A stretch of DNA of 64,000 nt, taken from Rhabdophis nuchalis. Taxonomy: Eukaryota; Chordata; Lepidosauria; Squamata; Natricidae. Positions 23,142-32,594 of this stretch are shown in pieces. The stretch's first letter is position 1; each line of letters begins with the position of its first letter. The notes beneath the pieces are model-generated. The model worked only from the letters and a program-made list of their open reading frames with translations, had not been told where the DNA came from and ran no database searches. The DNA is taken from NCBI GenBank assembly GCA_039707465.1, contig CM077645.1:147494503-147558502 (forward strand). The letters are read 5' to 3'. The position numbers and the translations under genes are program-made.

Positions 23142-24039
23142 AGAAACCCCCCCAGAACAATCATGATACTTAATAAACAATATGCAAAGACAGAAATTGG
23201 ACAGCGTTATGATTCAACGGTTATATTGGATAATAAACTGCCAAAAAAAGCTGATGAAAGACTCGGAAAAAGACATTAAAAAAAATGGAGACCACAAGTA
23301 GCAGAAGAGATAAATTTAATTTACCAATGGAAAGATACTGGCTGATAAGGAAAATTACTATTACTTGATGATTAAGGACCAGCTAGACTGTGTTCAAAAT
23401 ATCATTAAAGGACTATTGGTTAATTTGATACTTAATAATTATTACAGATACTTATAATAAGATAAATCCATAATAAATGTTTTAGTTAATGGTATATACT
23501 TACTTACCTAATTACAAGAATAGAATTATGAGTCATATTAAGAATAATGGAAAAATGATAGTTAATACTGATTGATAATGAGAACCGTCATATTTAGTTG
23601 ACTAACAATTAATTATATATTTAGATGGTTATAGAATGTTGTTGAAGAATTATTAATTAGTCAATAACTACTTGTAAAACTCAAGCTTGTCTTACATTTT
23701 ATATTTTATATTTTAGTAATATGGAATTTATATTGACATGTTAGGAGCAAATAAGGGATGTTAAATAGATGGTCAGATTTTAAAGACACTTTTAAAGAAG
23801 AAATAGATTGATTTTGAAATACTTGACAAGAATTGCGGGATATTGATATTAAGGTATATGATAAAATTCCAGATTTAAAAATTATAAAATGAGATTACTT
23901 ATGAATAATAACTATTTTAGAGATGCACAGAATTTACGAACACCCGGTTAGCATGTTTTCTAGAGGATACAATTCAGAGTGGACTTTTGATTTTTAAATT
24001 TATATTTTCTTTTTTCTTCTCTCTGTTGGTTTTATAAAC

Positions 24040-24132
<93 letters not shown>

Positions 24133-24615
24133 TAATTTGTAGACCGCTCCCTCTCCCCGAAGGGACTCGGGGAACAGGGGAATTAAAAAACGTACAAACA
24201 TAGATACATCATAAATATATAAAATCAGATTAAACACTATATCCCTGCGCTAAAAAACCTAAAATCCTAAAAACTAAACCCCTTAAAAACCCAATTAAAA
24301 CAATTTAGATATTCAGACTAAAAAGGCTGGAAGGTAGATTAGGCCAGGCCTATGCCACTACATAGGTATACTTTATATATAAAAGGATGTGAAAATAATT
24401 AGTAAGACAAAGACCGAGATATAAGAATTGTAACAATCTGATATGAAAAATAAGTGATACTATTGAAGAAACTTATAGAAATTAGTGATAAATTAATAGA
24501 TTCTTAAAAATTGGTAACTCATAATGGAAGATGGCTTTTTGATGTGCTCTGATGTGGCTTTCTGTGAAATTTGTACCATTTGTGTTTATGAAAAAATAAT
24601 TAAAATTATTATTAA
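23142..24615 (+). mobile_element. L1-like insertion with 16-bp TSD
   Basis: An exact 16-bp direct repeat, CAAAATGATCTCTGGG, lies at 23126-23141 and 24616-24631. The enclosed 1.47 kb is A-rich and ends in an A/T-rich tail (GAAAAAATAATTAAAATTAT) against the right copy. This is the footprint of target-primed retrotransposition on the plus strand. No open RT frame survives, so the L1 assignment rests on TSD length and tail. An L2 3' fragment and an (AAT)n array are nested inside. Confidence 0.7.
24041..24360 (-). mobile_element. L2 3' fragment with (AAT)n tail
   Basis: A perfect (AAT)30 array (24041-24130) abuts a minus-strand L2 3' UTR with CTCTCCCCGAAGGGACTCGG, the same subfamily word as at 63.17 kb. 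The fragment ends near the GGCCAGGCC segment. Poly-Tyr peptides predicted here are repeat artefacts. Confidence 0.85.
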
Positions 24616-24968
24616 CAAAATGATCTCTGGGTAATTTGAAATACAAATGCACATTTATATTAAACTCCTGAAATATTGGACAGTCTTGCCTAAACTTTTG
24701 AGGCTTGGGTGGGTTTTTGTGGAATTCAACTATTTTATTTTTAGTATTTTCAGATGTTTACTGTTGCTACTACCTAGGAAAACACAGAGCGTCCTTATGA
24801 GCCATGCTACCAATCCCAATGTATGTAGTATAACAATGTATTATATACTGGAATGCTCTATTAGAAACTAAGAGCAATGAAACTGCGAAAAGTTGCTACT
24901 TAATGACATCAGGAAGTAAGGAATTGAAAACAATTGTCAAATGTCCTTCATTTCCCAAACAAATTGAC

Positions 24969-25233
24969 CAGAGGTGGGTTGCTCCTGGTTCAGCCCAGTT
25001 CGGCCGCACTGGTAGTGGAATTCAGGCCTGGGTCACAGAACCAGTAGCAACTCAGGCCTGCCACGCCCCTGAGCCGGTTCCCTTGCTGCTGCTGGGCCAC
25101 CGCCATTTTGGATTGTAGTATCTCTGCGCAGTTCACTGTAAATTGTTCAGCGCATGCGTGAAGAGCAATTTACATTGAACAGCATGTGTGCACATTGCAA
25201 ACCAGTAGTAAAACTGGCAGCAACCCACCCCTG
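24969..25233. mobile_element. hAT element, TSD AAATTGAC
   Basis: Ends CAGAGGTGGGTTGCTCC / GGCAGCAACCCACCCCTG, with perfect 8-bp duplications AAATTGAC (24961-24968, 25234-25241). Non-autonomous. Confidence 0.9.
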
Positions 25234-25785
25234 AAATTGACAGTATTTACTCAGATTCTGTTGTCTTTGAGCAAGAAGTCTCTAGGGGACCAAATATGGC
25301 ATTCTGTTATGTTTGTATCTATTTACAAATGTACATGTACTATAGTGGAGACACAGTTTTATACATCAACAAAGCAGACCCATTAGTTCTGCATCGGTTC
25401 CCCAGAGATGTTGCTCTAGATGCTTTGAGCTTTCCAAAGCTTATAGCTCGTTTTTTGTAGGCTGCTTCCAGGCAGCTCCTAGTGCTGTGAGGTCAAAACT
25501 CATTACTCTTGTCTTTTGTCAACAACTCTCTGTTTTTTTCCGGGAAAAGATTATGGGAACAAAGTGGAAGATACTGTCCTCTGGATTCTCTGTGAAATCT
25601 TCTCAATGAGGCAGAGCAAGAGCACAATGAAAGCCTTGCCTGGCAATGTCTTGGAATATGTCCCCATCACCAGTCTTTTCACTCTCTAATCCTTTAAAAG
25701 TAATTTGGAGCTAAGTTGCATTTCTTTAAATTGCTGCTGATCTTGAAACCACTGAGAATGTCCTTCCAGATGACAAGGAAAGAAA

Positions 25786-27296
25786 ATACAATACAATACA
25801 ATACAATAGCAGAGTTGGAAGGGACCTTGTAGGTCTTCTAGTCCAACCCCCTGCATGGGCAGGAACCTTATACCATTTCAGACAAATGGCTGTCTAACAT
25901 CTTTTTAAAGACTTCCAGGGTTGGGGCATTCACAACTGCTGGAGGCAAGCTGTTCCAGAGGTTAATTGTTCTTACTGTTAGGAAATTTCTCCTTAGTTCT
26001 AAGTTGCTTCTCTCCTTGGTTAGTTTCCACCCATTGCTCCTTGTCCTGCCCCCAGGTGCCTTGGAGAAAAGTTTGACTCCCTCTTCTTTGTGGCACCCTC
26101 TGAGATATTGGAACACTGCTATCATGTCTCCCCTGGTCCTTCTCTTCATCAAACTAAACATACCCAGCTCCTGCAGCCGTTCTTCATATGTCTTAGTCTC
26201 CAGTCCTCTAATCATCTTGGTTGCTCTTCTCTGCACTCTTTCCAGAGTCTCCACGTCTTTTCTACATCGTGGCGACCAAAACTGTATGCAGTATTCCAAG
26301 TGTGGCCTTACCAAGGCACTATACAGTGGCATTAACACTTCACGCGATCTAGATTCTATCCCTCTGTTGATGCAGCCTAGAACTGTGTTGGCTTTTTTGG
26401 CAGCTGCTGCACACTGCTGGCTCATATTTAAATGGTTGTCCACTAGGATTCCGAGATCCCTCTCACAGTTGCTACTATCGAGCAAGGTACCACCTATACT
26501 GTACTTGTGCATTTGGTTTTTCTTGCCTATATGTAGGACCTTACTTTTTTCACAATTGAATTTCATTTTATTAGACAGTGCCCAATGTTCAAGTTTGTCT
26601 AGATCCTTCTGTATCTTAAGCCTATCTTCTGGAGTGTTGGCTATTCCTGCCAGCTTGGTGTCGTCTGCGAATTTGATGAGTTCCCCATTTATCCCCTCAT
26701 CCAAATCGTTGATGAAGATGTTAAAGAGTACTGGGCCTAAAACAGAGCCTTGGGGGACTCCACTGCATACTTCCTTCCATGTAGATGCAGTTCCATTGAG
26801 GACTACACGTTGAGTGCGGTTGGTCAGCCAGTTGCGAATCCATTTGGTGGTGCTGCTGTCTAACCCACAATTTTCTACTTTATCTAATAGTAGGTTATGG
26901 TCTACTTTATCAAATGCCTTACTGAAGTCCAGGTAAATTATATCAACAGCATTCCTCTGGTCCACTGATTTTGTTACTTTGTCAAAGAATGCAATTAGAT
27001 TCGTCTGGCATGATCTGTTTTTGACAAACCTATGTTGGCTTTTGGCTATTACTTTGTTTGCTTCTAGGTGTTCACTTATTTGTTGTTTAATTATCTTTTC
27101 CAGAATCTTTCCTGGTATTGAGGTCAGGCTGATGGGTCTATAGTTTCCTGGATCTGTTTTTTTTTCCTTTTTTGAAGATGGGAACCACATCTGCTCTTTT
27201 CCAGTCTTCTGGCAGTTCCCCGGTGCTCCAGGATCTCTGAAAGATATAGTTCAGTGGTTCTGAGATCTCGTCTGCCAGTTCCTTCAGAACCCTGGG
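25786..27296 (-). mobile_element. CR1 copy A: 3' half of a split CR1
   Basis: Minus-strand CR1, nearly identical to 27365-28869 of copy B, ending in the (TATTG)n tail at 25786-25806. It stops at ATGTA (27297-27301). The missing 5' part continues at ATGTA 32590-32594 (copy C), so copy B landed inside this element. It is young, judged by the few differences from B. Confidence 0.92.
25868..27190 (-). pseudogene. CR1 ORF2 3' half (RT) of copy A
   Basis: A 440-residue open frame carrying RT motifs: NYRPISLTSIPGKILEKI, YLDFSKAFDKVDH, GVPQGSVLGPVLFNIFINDL and KFADDTKLAG, then the CR1 C-terminal region. Relative to copy B a T-run has nine instead of eight bases (27157-27165 against 28730-28737). That single-base slippage breaks the frame upstream of the RT start. 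Together with the split by copy B, this makes the ORF non-functional. Confidence 0.88.
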
Positions 27297-27440
27297 ATGT
27301 ACACAGTACTGATTCTCTTGTAGTAACTTTGCAAAGCTTTGTAGTGTAGGGGGAAGCTGCTAGTTACAATACAATACAATAGCAGAGTTGGAAGGGACCT
27401 TGTAGGTCTTCTAGTCCAACCCCCTGCATGGGCAGGAATC

Positions 27441-30308
27441 TTATACCATTTCAGACAAATGGCTGTCTAACATCTTTTTAAAGACTTCCAGGGTTGGGGC
27501 ATTCACAACTGCTGGAGGCAAGCTGTTCCAGAGGTTAATTGTTCTTACTGTTAGGAAATTTCTCCTTAGTTCTAAGTTGCTTCTCTCCTTGGTTAGTTTC
27601 CACCCATTGCTCCTTGTCCTGCCCCCAGGTGTCTTGGAGAAAAGTTTGACTCCCTCTTCTTTGTGGCACCCTCTGAGATATCGGAACACTGCTATCATGT
27701 CTCCCCTGGTCCTTCTCTTCATCAAACTAGACATACCCAGTTCCTGCAGCCGTTCTTCATATGTCTTAGTCTCCAGTCCTCTAATCATCTTGGTTGCTCT
27801 TCTTTGCACTCTTTCCAGAGTCTCCACGTCTTTTCTACATCGTGGCGACCAAAACTGTATGCAGTATTCCAAGTGTGGCCTTACCAAGGCACTATACAGT
27901 GGCATTAACACTTCACGCGATCTAGATTCTATCCCTCTGTTGATGCAGCCTAGAACTGTGTTGGCTTTTTTGGCAGCTGCTGCACACTGCTGGCTCATAT
28001 TTAAATGGTTGTCCACTAGGATTCCGAGATCCCTCTCACAGTTGCTACTATTGAGCAAGGTACCACCTATACTGTACTTGTGCATTTGGTTTTTCTTGCC
28101 TATATGTAGGACCTTACTTTTTTCACAATTGAATTTCATTTTATTAGACAGTGCCCAATGTTCAAGTTTGTCTAGATCCTTCTGTATCTTAAGCCTATCT
28201 TCTGGAGTGTTGGCTATTCCTGCCAGCTTGGTGTCGTCTGCGAATTTGATGAGTTCCCCATTTATCCCCTCATCCAAATCGTTGATGAAGATGTTAAAGA
28301 GTACTGGGCCTAAAACAGAGCCTTGGGGGACTCCACTGCATACTTCCTTCCATGTAGATGCAGTTCCATTGAGGACTACACGTTGAGTGCGGTTGGTCAG
28401 CCAGTTACGAATCCATTTGGTGGTGGTGCTGTCTAACCCACAATTTTCTACTTTATCTAATAGTAGGTTATGGTCTACTTTATCAAATGCCTTACTGAAG
28501 TCCAGGTAAATTATATCAACAGCATTCCTCTGGTCCACTGATTTTGTTACTTTGTCAAAGAATGCAATTAGATTCGTCTGGCATGATCTGTTTTTGATAA
28601 ACCCATGTTGGCTTTTGGCTATTACTTTGTTTGCTTCTAGGTGTTCACTTATTTGTTGTTTAATTATCTTTTCCAGAATCTTTCCTGGTATTGAGGTCAG
28701 GCTGATGGGTCTATAGTTTCCTGGATCTGTTTTTTTTCCTTTTTTGAAGATGGGAACCACATCTGCTCTTTTCCAGTCTTCTGGCAGTTCCCCGGTGCTC
28801 CAGGATCTCTGAAAGATATAGTTCAGTGGTTCTGAGATCTCGTCTGCCAGTTCCTTCAGAACCCTGGGGTGTAATCCATCCGGTCCTGGTGATTTGAACT
28901 CGTCCAGGGCAGACAGGTGCTCACTTACCATTTTCTTCTCTATTTCAACTTGTGTTCCTAATCTGATGTTTGTGGTGCTGTTTTTGATTGATTGGACTGT
29001 TTTATCCCTTTGTGTAAAGACAGATGCAAAGAAAGAGTTAAATAGTTCTGCTTTCTCCCTGTTGCTTATCATCTTCTTGCCATTTTCTCCCAGCAGTGGA
29101 CCAATTGTTTCCTTAACTTTTTTCTTATTTTTAACATGTTGGAAGAAGCTTTTTTTGTTATTTTTTACTTTTTTGGCAAGCCTTTCTTCATTGTGAGCCT
29201 TAGCTTTCCTCACTTCATCTTTACAGGCTCGGGCTATTTGCTGATATTTTGCCTTGGTTATGTCCCCCTTTTTCCACTTTTTATATTTATCCTTTTTGTC
29301 TTTCAATTTGTCAGAGAGTTCTTTATGCAGCCATGCTGGTTTCTTTTGGGAACTGTTATTTTTCTTCTTCATTGGTATTGCGCTGGACTGGGCTTTTATA
29401 ATCTCATTTTTCAAAATTTCCCAAGCTTCTTGAGTTGTTTTCCCCTTGAGGATTCTCATCCATGGAATCCTTCCCAAGCTCTCTCTGAGTTTGTTGAAAT
29501 TAGCTCTCTTGAAGTCTAAGACTCTAGTTTGACTTTGTTCAACTACTTTTGTTTGCATAATGTTGAATTCCAGTATTTCATGATCGCTTGCCCCCAAAGT
29601 TCCTGTAGCTTCTACACCTTCTATCATTTCCTCTCTGTTAGTGAGAATTAAGTCCAATATTGCTGATCCCCTTGTTCCCTTCTCTACCTTTTGGGAAACA
29701 AAGTTGTCTGCTAGGTTTGTTAGGAACCTGTTGGATCTTCCACTTGGTGCAGAGTTTGTTTCCCAATTGATGTCAGGGTAGTTAAAATCTCCCATTACTA
29801 TTGCAGTGTGCTTCCTACATACCTTAGTTAGCTGGTTAGCAAAAAGTACATCCACTTCCTCTGCTTGGTTGGGTGGCCTGTAGTATAGACCTATGACAAT
29901 ATCATTCCCCCCCCAACCTTTAATATTGACCCAAATACATTCAAGATAGTTCTCATCATTGTTGTGCTCTATTTCTGTAGAGATGTAATTATTTCTTATA
30001 TATAGTGCAACTCCACCTCCTCTTTTATTTGGTCTATTTCTTTTAAATAATTTAAATCCTTCTAGCTGTATGTTCCATTTGTGGGTTTCATCCCACCAAG
30101 TTTCTGTAATGGCAACAATATCGTATCTGCCCTCATTTACTTGAATTTCTAATTCACCCTGTTTATTCCTCATACTCTGTGCATTGGTGTATAGACATTT
30201 GAGTCCATTTTGATTGACCCTGTGTTTTCTGTCTACGAAACCTGTGTTATGCCTGACTATGGTTCTCTTTGCCCCTATTTCTTTGCCACTTGTATGGTTC
30301 ATGTACAT
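27441..30308 (-). CDS. CR1 ORF2: AP endonuclease and reverse transcriptase
   Basis: A 955-residue protein that nicks target DNA and primes reverse transcription of CR1 RNA. N-terminal AP-like endonuclease (about 36-250): TNAQSMRN at 41-48, ITETWWDE at 67-74, GDFNYPDINW at 173-182, and the SDH catalytic motif at 241-243. A lysine-rich linker spans about 310-400. The reverse transcriptase (about 465-760) has SPGPDGLHP at 473-481, YRPISLTSIPGKILEKI at 532-548, YLDFSKAFD at 601-609, PQGSVLGPVL at 661-670, and the catalytic FADD box at 689-692. The length fits CR1 ORF2, and no stop or frameshift is visible. The start Met lies about 35 residues before the endonuclease; an upstream start by reinitiation after ORF1 is possible. 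Host role: none; retrotransposition only. Confidence 0.95.
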   Translation of the reverse strand: MYMNHTSGKEIGAKRTIVRHNTGFVDRKHRVNQNGLKCLYTNAQSMRNKQGELEIQVNEGRYDIVAITETWWDETHKWNIQLEGFKLFKRNRPNKRGGGVALYIRNNYISTEIEHNNDENYLECIWVNIKGWGGNDIVIGLYYRPPNQAEEVDVLFANQLTKVCRKHTAIVMGDFNYPDINWETNSAPSGRSNRFLTNLADNFVSQKVEKGTRGSAILDLILTNREEMIEGVEATGTLGASDHEILEFNIMQTKVVEQSQTRVLDFKRANFNKLRESLGRIPWMRILKGKTTQEAWEILKNEIIKAQSSAIPMKKKNNSSQKKPAWLHKELSDKLKDKKDKYKKWKKGDITKAKYQQIARACKDEVRKAKAHNEERLAKKVKNNKKSFFQHVKNKKKVKETIGPLLGENGKKMISNREKAELFNSFFASVFTQRDKTVQSIKNSTTNIRLGTQVEIEKKMVSEHLSALDEFKSPGPDGLHPRVLKELADEISEPLNYIFQRSWSTGELPEDWKRADVVPIFKKGKKTDPGNYRPISLTSIPGKILEKIIKQQISEHLEANKVIAKSQHGFIKNRSCQTNLIAFFDKVTKSVDQRNAVDIIYLDFSKAFDKVDHNLLLDKVENCGLDSTTTKWIRNWLTNRTQRVVLNGTASTWKEVCSGVPQGSVLGPVLFNIFINDLDEGINGELIKFADDTKLAGIANTPEDRLKIQKDLDKLEHWALSNKMKFNCEKSKVLHIGKKNQMHKYSIGGTLLNSSNCERDLGILVDNHLNMSQQCAAAAKKANTVLGCINRGIESRSREVLMPLYSALVRPHLEYCIQFWSPRCRKDVETLERVQRRATKMIRGLETKTYEERLQELGMSSLMKRRTRGDMIAVFRYLRGCHKEEGVKLFSKTPGGRTRSNGWKLTKERSNLELRRNFLTVRTINLWNSLPPAVVNAPTLEVFKKMLDSHLSEMV

Positions 30309-30466
30309 GGTATGGCACCCACTGTTAATTGTTTGGTTTTGCTTGACAGCAGTGTTGATAATATTACCTGCACAATTATCTATGTTACACGCACTGATAA
30401 CCCTATGAATTTTAGTTTGCTGGGGACAGAAATATTCTTTATCTATTGATTCTCTGTCCCCACTAT

Positions 30467-31495
30467 TCAGTTTAAATGTTTAGCCAGGAAATCTGTGAAT
30501 TTAGTGCCAAGTAACTCAGTCCCTTTCTTGGATGGGTGCAAACCATCTCTTTTGTACAGTTTATCATTGGACCAGCTGCAGGCATCATGACTAATAAGAC
30601 CAAAGCCTTCCTTTTTACACCACTCCTTTAGCCACACATTAAACTCTGCTATGCGCTGGCCCTTTCCTTTTTGTTCCTTGTATACTGGTATAACCTCTGA
30701 GAAGATAAGCCTACAACCTGTACTACTAAGTTCGTACCCCAAACTCTGGAAATCATTCTGCACAGAAGCTACATCTTTTTGGGACAGATCATTTGTGCCA
30801 AGATGTATAATAGCATCAACTTCACAGTCCTTACTTGCATTCGTGACTATCTTAAGAATACGCCTCTTGTCTCTGCTGGCTGTAGCACCCGGTAAACATC
30901 TGACATCTTTCAAAACCTCCATATCCTTACCTAAGTTTACATCTCTTACGATTGAGTCACCAATCAGGAGGTGACTTCTCTTTTTGGGTACCTTGCTCTT
31001 GTTGTGTGACTGATGCATGATCCCTGGTTCACACTTTTGCATTTCTGAAGTAGGTTCTTCACTTTGGACCACAATCCGCTGCTTATTTGAGTCGTCATTA
31101 TTACCTTGACCTGTCACTTTAGTGTCCCCATTAAGATCAGCAAGGGCGCTATATCTGTTATGCTGGGACACAGCGAAAGTTTTGTGTTTGTGGGTCACAG
31201 CTCTCACCCTGCCAGATCCCACAGTTGTCCAGGCTGCTCTTCTTCTGTGGGATCTTTGCGGTAGGGGAGGCTGGTAGTGTGGCATCTCCACAGGGTGGAG
31301 TGGCCGAATTGGACACTTAATTTCTGCCTGGAGATCACAAATTACAGATTCAAGATATGTTATGTGTCTATGTAATCTATTAATTTGTCTGCAAGGGGGA
31401 CAGTATCCAAATTTGAAAAGAGTACTGCGGAAGACAGGTGCAAAACAGTTATTACATTGAACTAAGCCAGTCATTTTGAAATAAAATACAATCAC
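30467..31495 (-). CDS. CR1 ORF1: zinc-ribbon plus SGNH esterase
   Basis: A 342-residue protein. It begins with a four-cysteine zinc-binding candidate (C14-x2-C17 and C32-x2-C35), followed by a short leucine-containing helix (about 38-58) and a basic linker (HRRRA near 83-87). The C-terminal SGNH/GDSL esterase-type domain (about 172-342) keeps the expected residues: LLIGDSIV with Ser181, GTND at 233-236, and DGLHP with Asp317 and His320. CR1/L2-type ORF1 proteins with PHD-like and esterase domains are known; the enzyme's role in retrotransposition is unclear (RNA or membrane interaction has been proposed). The frame is intact, supporting recent activity. It is translated upstream of ORF2 with a 158-bp gap. 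Confidence 0.9.
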   Translation of the reverse strand: MIVFYFKMTGLVQCNNCFAPVFRSTLFKFGYCPPCRQINRLHRHITYLESVICDLQAEIKCPIRPLHPVEMPHYQPPLPQRSHRRRAAWTTVGSGRVRAVTHKHKTFAVSQHNRYSALADLNGDTKVTGQGNNDDSNKQRIVVQSEEPTSEMQKCEPGIMHQSHNKSKVPKKRSHLLIGDSIVRDVNLGKDMEVLKDVRCLPGATASRDKRRILKIVTNASKDCEVDAIIHLGTNDLSQKDVASVQNDFQSLGYELSSTGCRLIFSEVIPVYKEQKGKGQRIAEFNVWLKEWCKKEGFGLISHDACSWSNDKLYKRDGLHPSKKGTELLGTKFTDFLAKHLN

Positions 31496-31532
31496 AGTCT
31501 TAAGCGCACAAATCTATAATGTATTATTTCTT

Positions 31533-31790
31533 TTACCTTTCTCTTTCCCCCCTCCACACAGCCAGAAACTCCTCCCTTTAGCCTCAAGTAGTTCAAAATG
31601 GGGAAGTCTTTACCTTTCTGTCCCCCCCTGCACACAGCCAGAAACTCCTCCCTTTAGCCACAAGTAGTTCAAAATGGGGAAGTCTTTACCTTTCTTCCCC
31701 CCTGCACACAGCCAGAAACTCCTCCCTTTAGCCTCAAGTGGTTCAAAATGGGGAAATCTTTACCTTTCTTTCCCCCTGCACACAGCCAGA
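31533..31790 (-). repeat. CR1 5' region: four ~75-bp tandem repeats
   Basis: GCCAGAAACTCC recurs at 31561, 31637 and 31711, and as a diverged start at 31785, giving periods of 76, 74 and 74 bp. The units contain AGTTCAAAATGGGGAA and CTTTACCTTTCT. They lie between the 86-bp monomers and the ORF1 start, so they are part of the CR1 5' UTR. Confidence 0.9.
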
Positions 31791-31793
31791 AAT

Positions 31794-32589
31794 CAGCTCC
31801 AGGAGAAGTTCAAATGAAACAGCCACTACTTACTGTTCCTTTTTGTGTCTTTAAATCCCCCCTCCAAAAGAGCCTCCAATCAGTTCCAGGAAAGTTCAAA
31901 TGAAACAGCCACTACTTACTGTTCCTTTTTGTGTCTTTAAATCCCCCCTCCAAAAGAGCCTCCAATCAGTTCCAGGAAAGTTCAAATGAAACAGCCACTA
32001 CTTACTGCTCCTTTTTGTGTCTTTAAATCCCCCCTCCAAAAGAGCCTCCAATCAGTTCCAGGAAAGTTCAAATGAAACAGCCACTACTTACTGTTCCTTT
32101 TTGTGTCTTTAAATCCCCCCTCCAAAAGAGCCTCCAATCAGTTCCAGGAAAGTTCAAATGAAACAGCCACTACTTACTGCTCCTTTTTGTGTCTTTAAAT
32201 CCCCCCTCCAAAAGAGCCTCCAATCAGTTCCAGGAAAGTTCAAATGAAACAGCCACTACTTACTGCTCCTTTTTGTGTCTTTAAATCCCCCCTCCAAAAG
32301 AGCCTCCAATCAGTTCCAGGAAAGTTCAAATGAAACAGCCACTACTTACTGCTCCTTTTTGTGTCTTTAAATCCCCCCTCCAAAAGAGCCTCCAATCAGT
32401 TCCAGGAAAGTTCAAATGAAACAGCCACTACTTACTGCTCCTTTTTGTGTCTTTAAATCCCCCCTCCAAAAGAGCCTCCAATCAGTTCCAGGAAGTTCAA
32501 ATGAAACAGCCACTACTTACTGTTCCTTTTTGTGTCTTTAAATCCCCCCTCCAAAAGAGCCTCCAATCAGTTCCAGGAGAAGTTCAAAT
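31794..32589 (-). promoter_or_regulatory. CR1 5' monomer array (86 bp x about 9)
   Basis: CAGTTCCAGG (first unit CAGCTCCAGG) occurs at 31794, 31881, 31967, 32053, 32139, 32225, 32311, 32397, 32483 and 32568: nine full units of 85-87 bp and a partial one. Units are nearly identical. Position at the extreme 5' end of a full-length LINE suggests promoter monomers, as known for mouse L1; promoter function here is inferred, and no TATA box is evident. Confidence 0.75.
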
Positions 32590-32594
32590 ATGTA

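Larger units (their letters stand above)
27302..32589 (-). mobile_element. Full-length CR1 LINE (copy B)
   Basis: About 5.3 kb, minus strand, in order: tandem 86-bp monomers (32589-31794), tandem ~75-bp repeats (31790-31533), ORF1 (31495-30467), a 158-bp gap, ORF2 (30308-27441), 3' UTR, and a (TATTG)n tail at about 27365-27380. It is inserted in an older CR1 with a 5-bp ATGTA duplication on both sides. Both ORFs are open. A complete 5' end is rare for CR1, most copies of which are heavily 5'-truncated. Bases 27302-27364 beyond the tail are not CR1. Confidence 0.9.

Noticed and set aside
23974..24237. Poly-tyrosine ORF
   Set aside because: Translation of the (AAT)n microsatellite.
26004..26813. 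269-residue plus-strand open frame (and its twin at 27577-28386)
   Set aside because: It is the antisense of CR1 ORF2. The two frames are near-identical because the two CR1 copies are; there are no independent coding features.
28894..29519. Hydrophobic plus-strand ORFs resembling membrane proteins (also 32447-33241)
   Set aside because: Antisense of the lysine-rich linker of CR1 ORF2, which reads as Phe/Leu/Ser on the other strand.
31794..32589. CRISPR-like regularly spaced repeat
   Set aside because: The units are contiguous 86-bp tandem repeats without unique spacers, in a vertebrate LINE 5' region.
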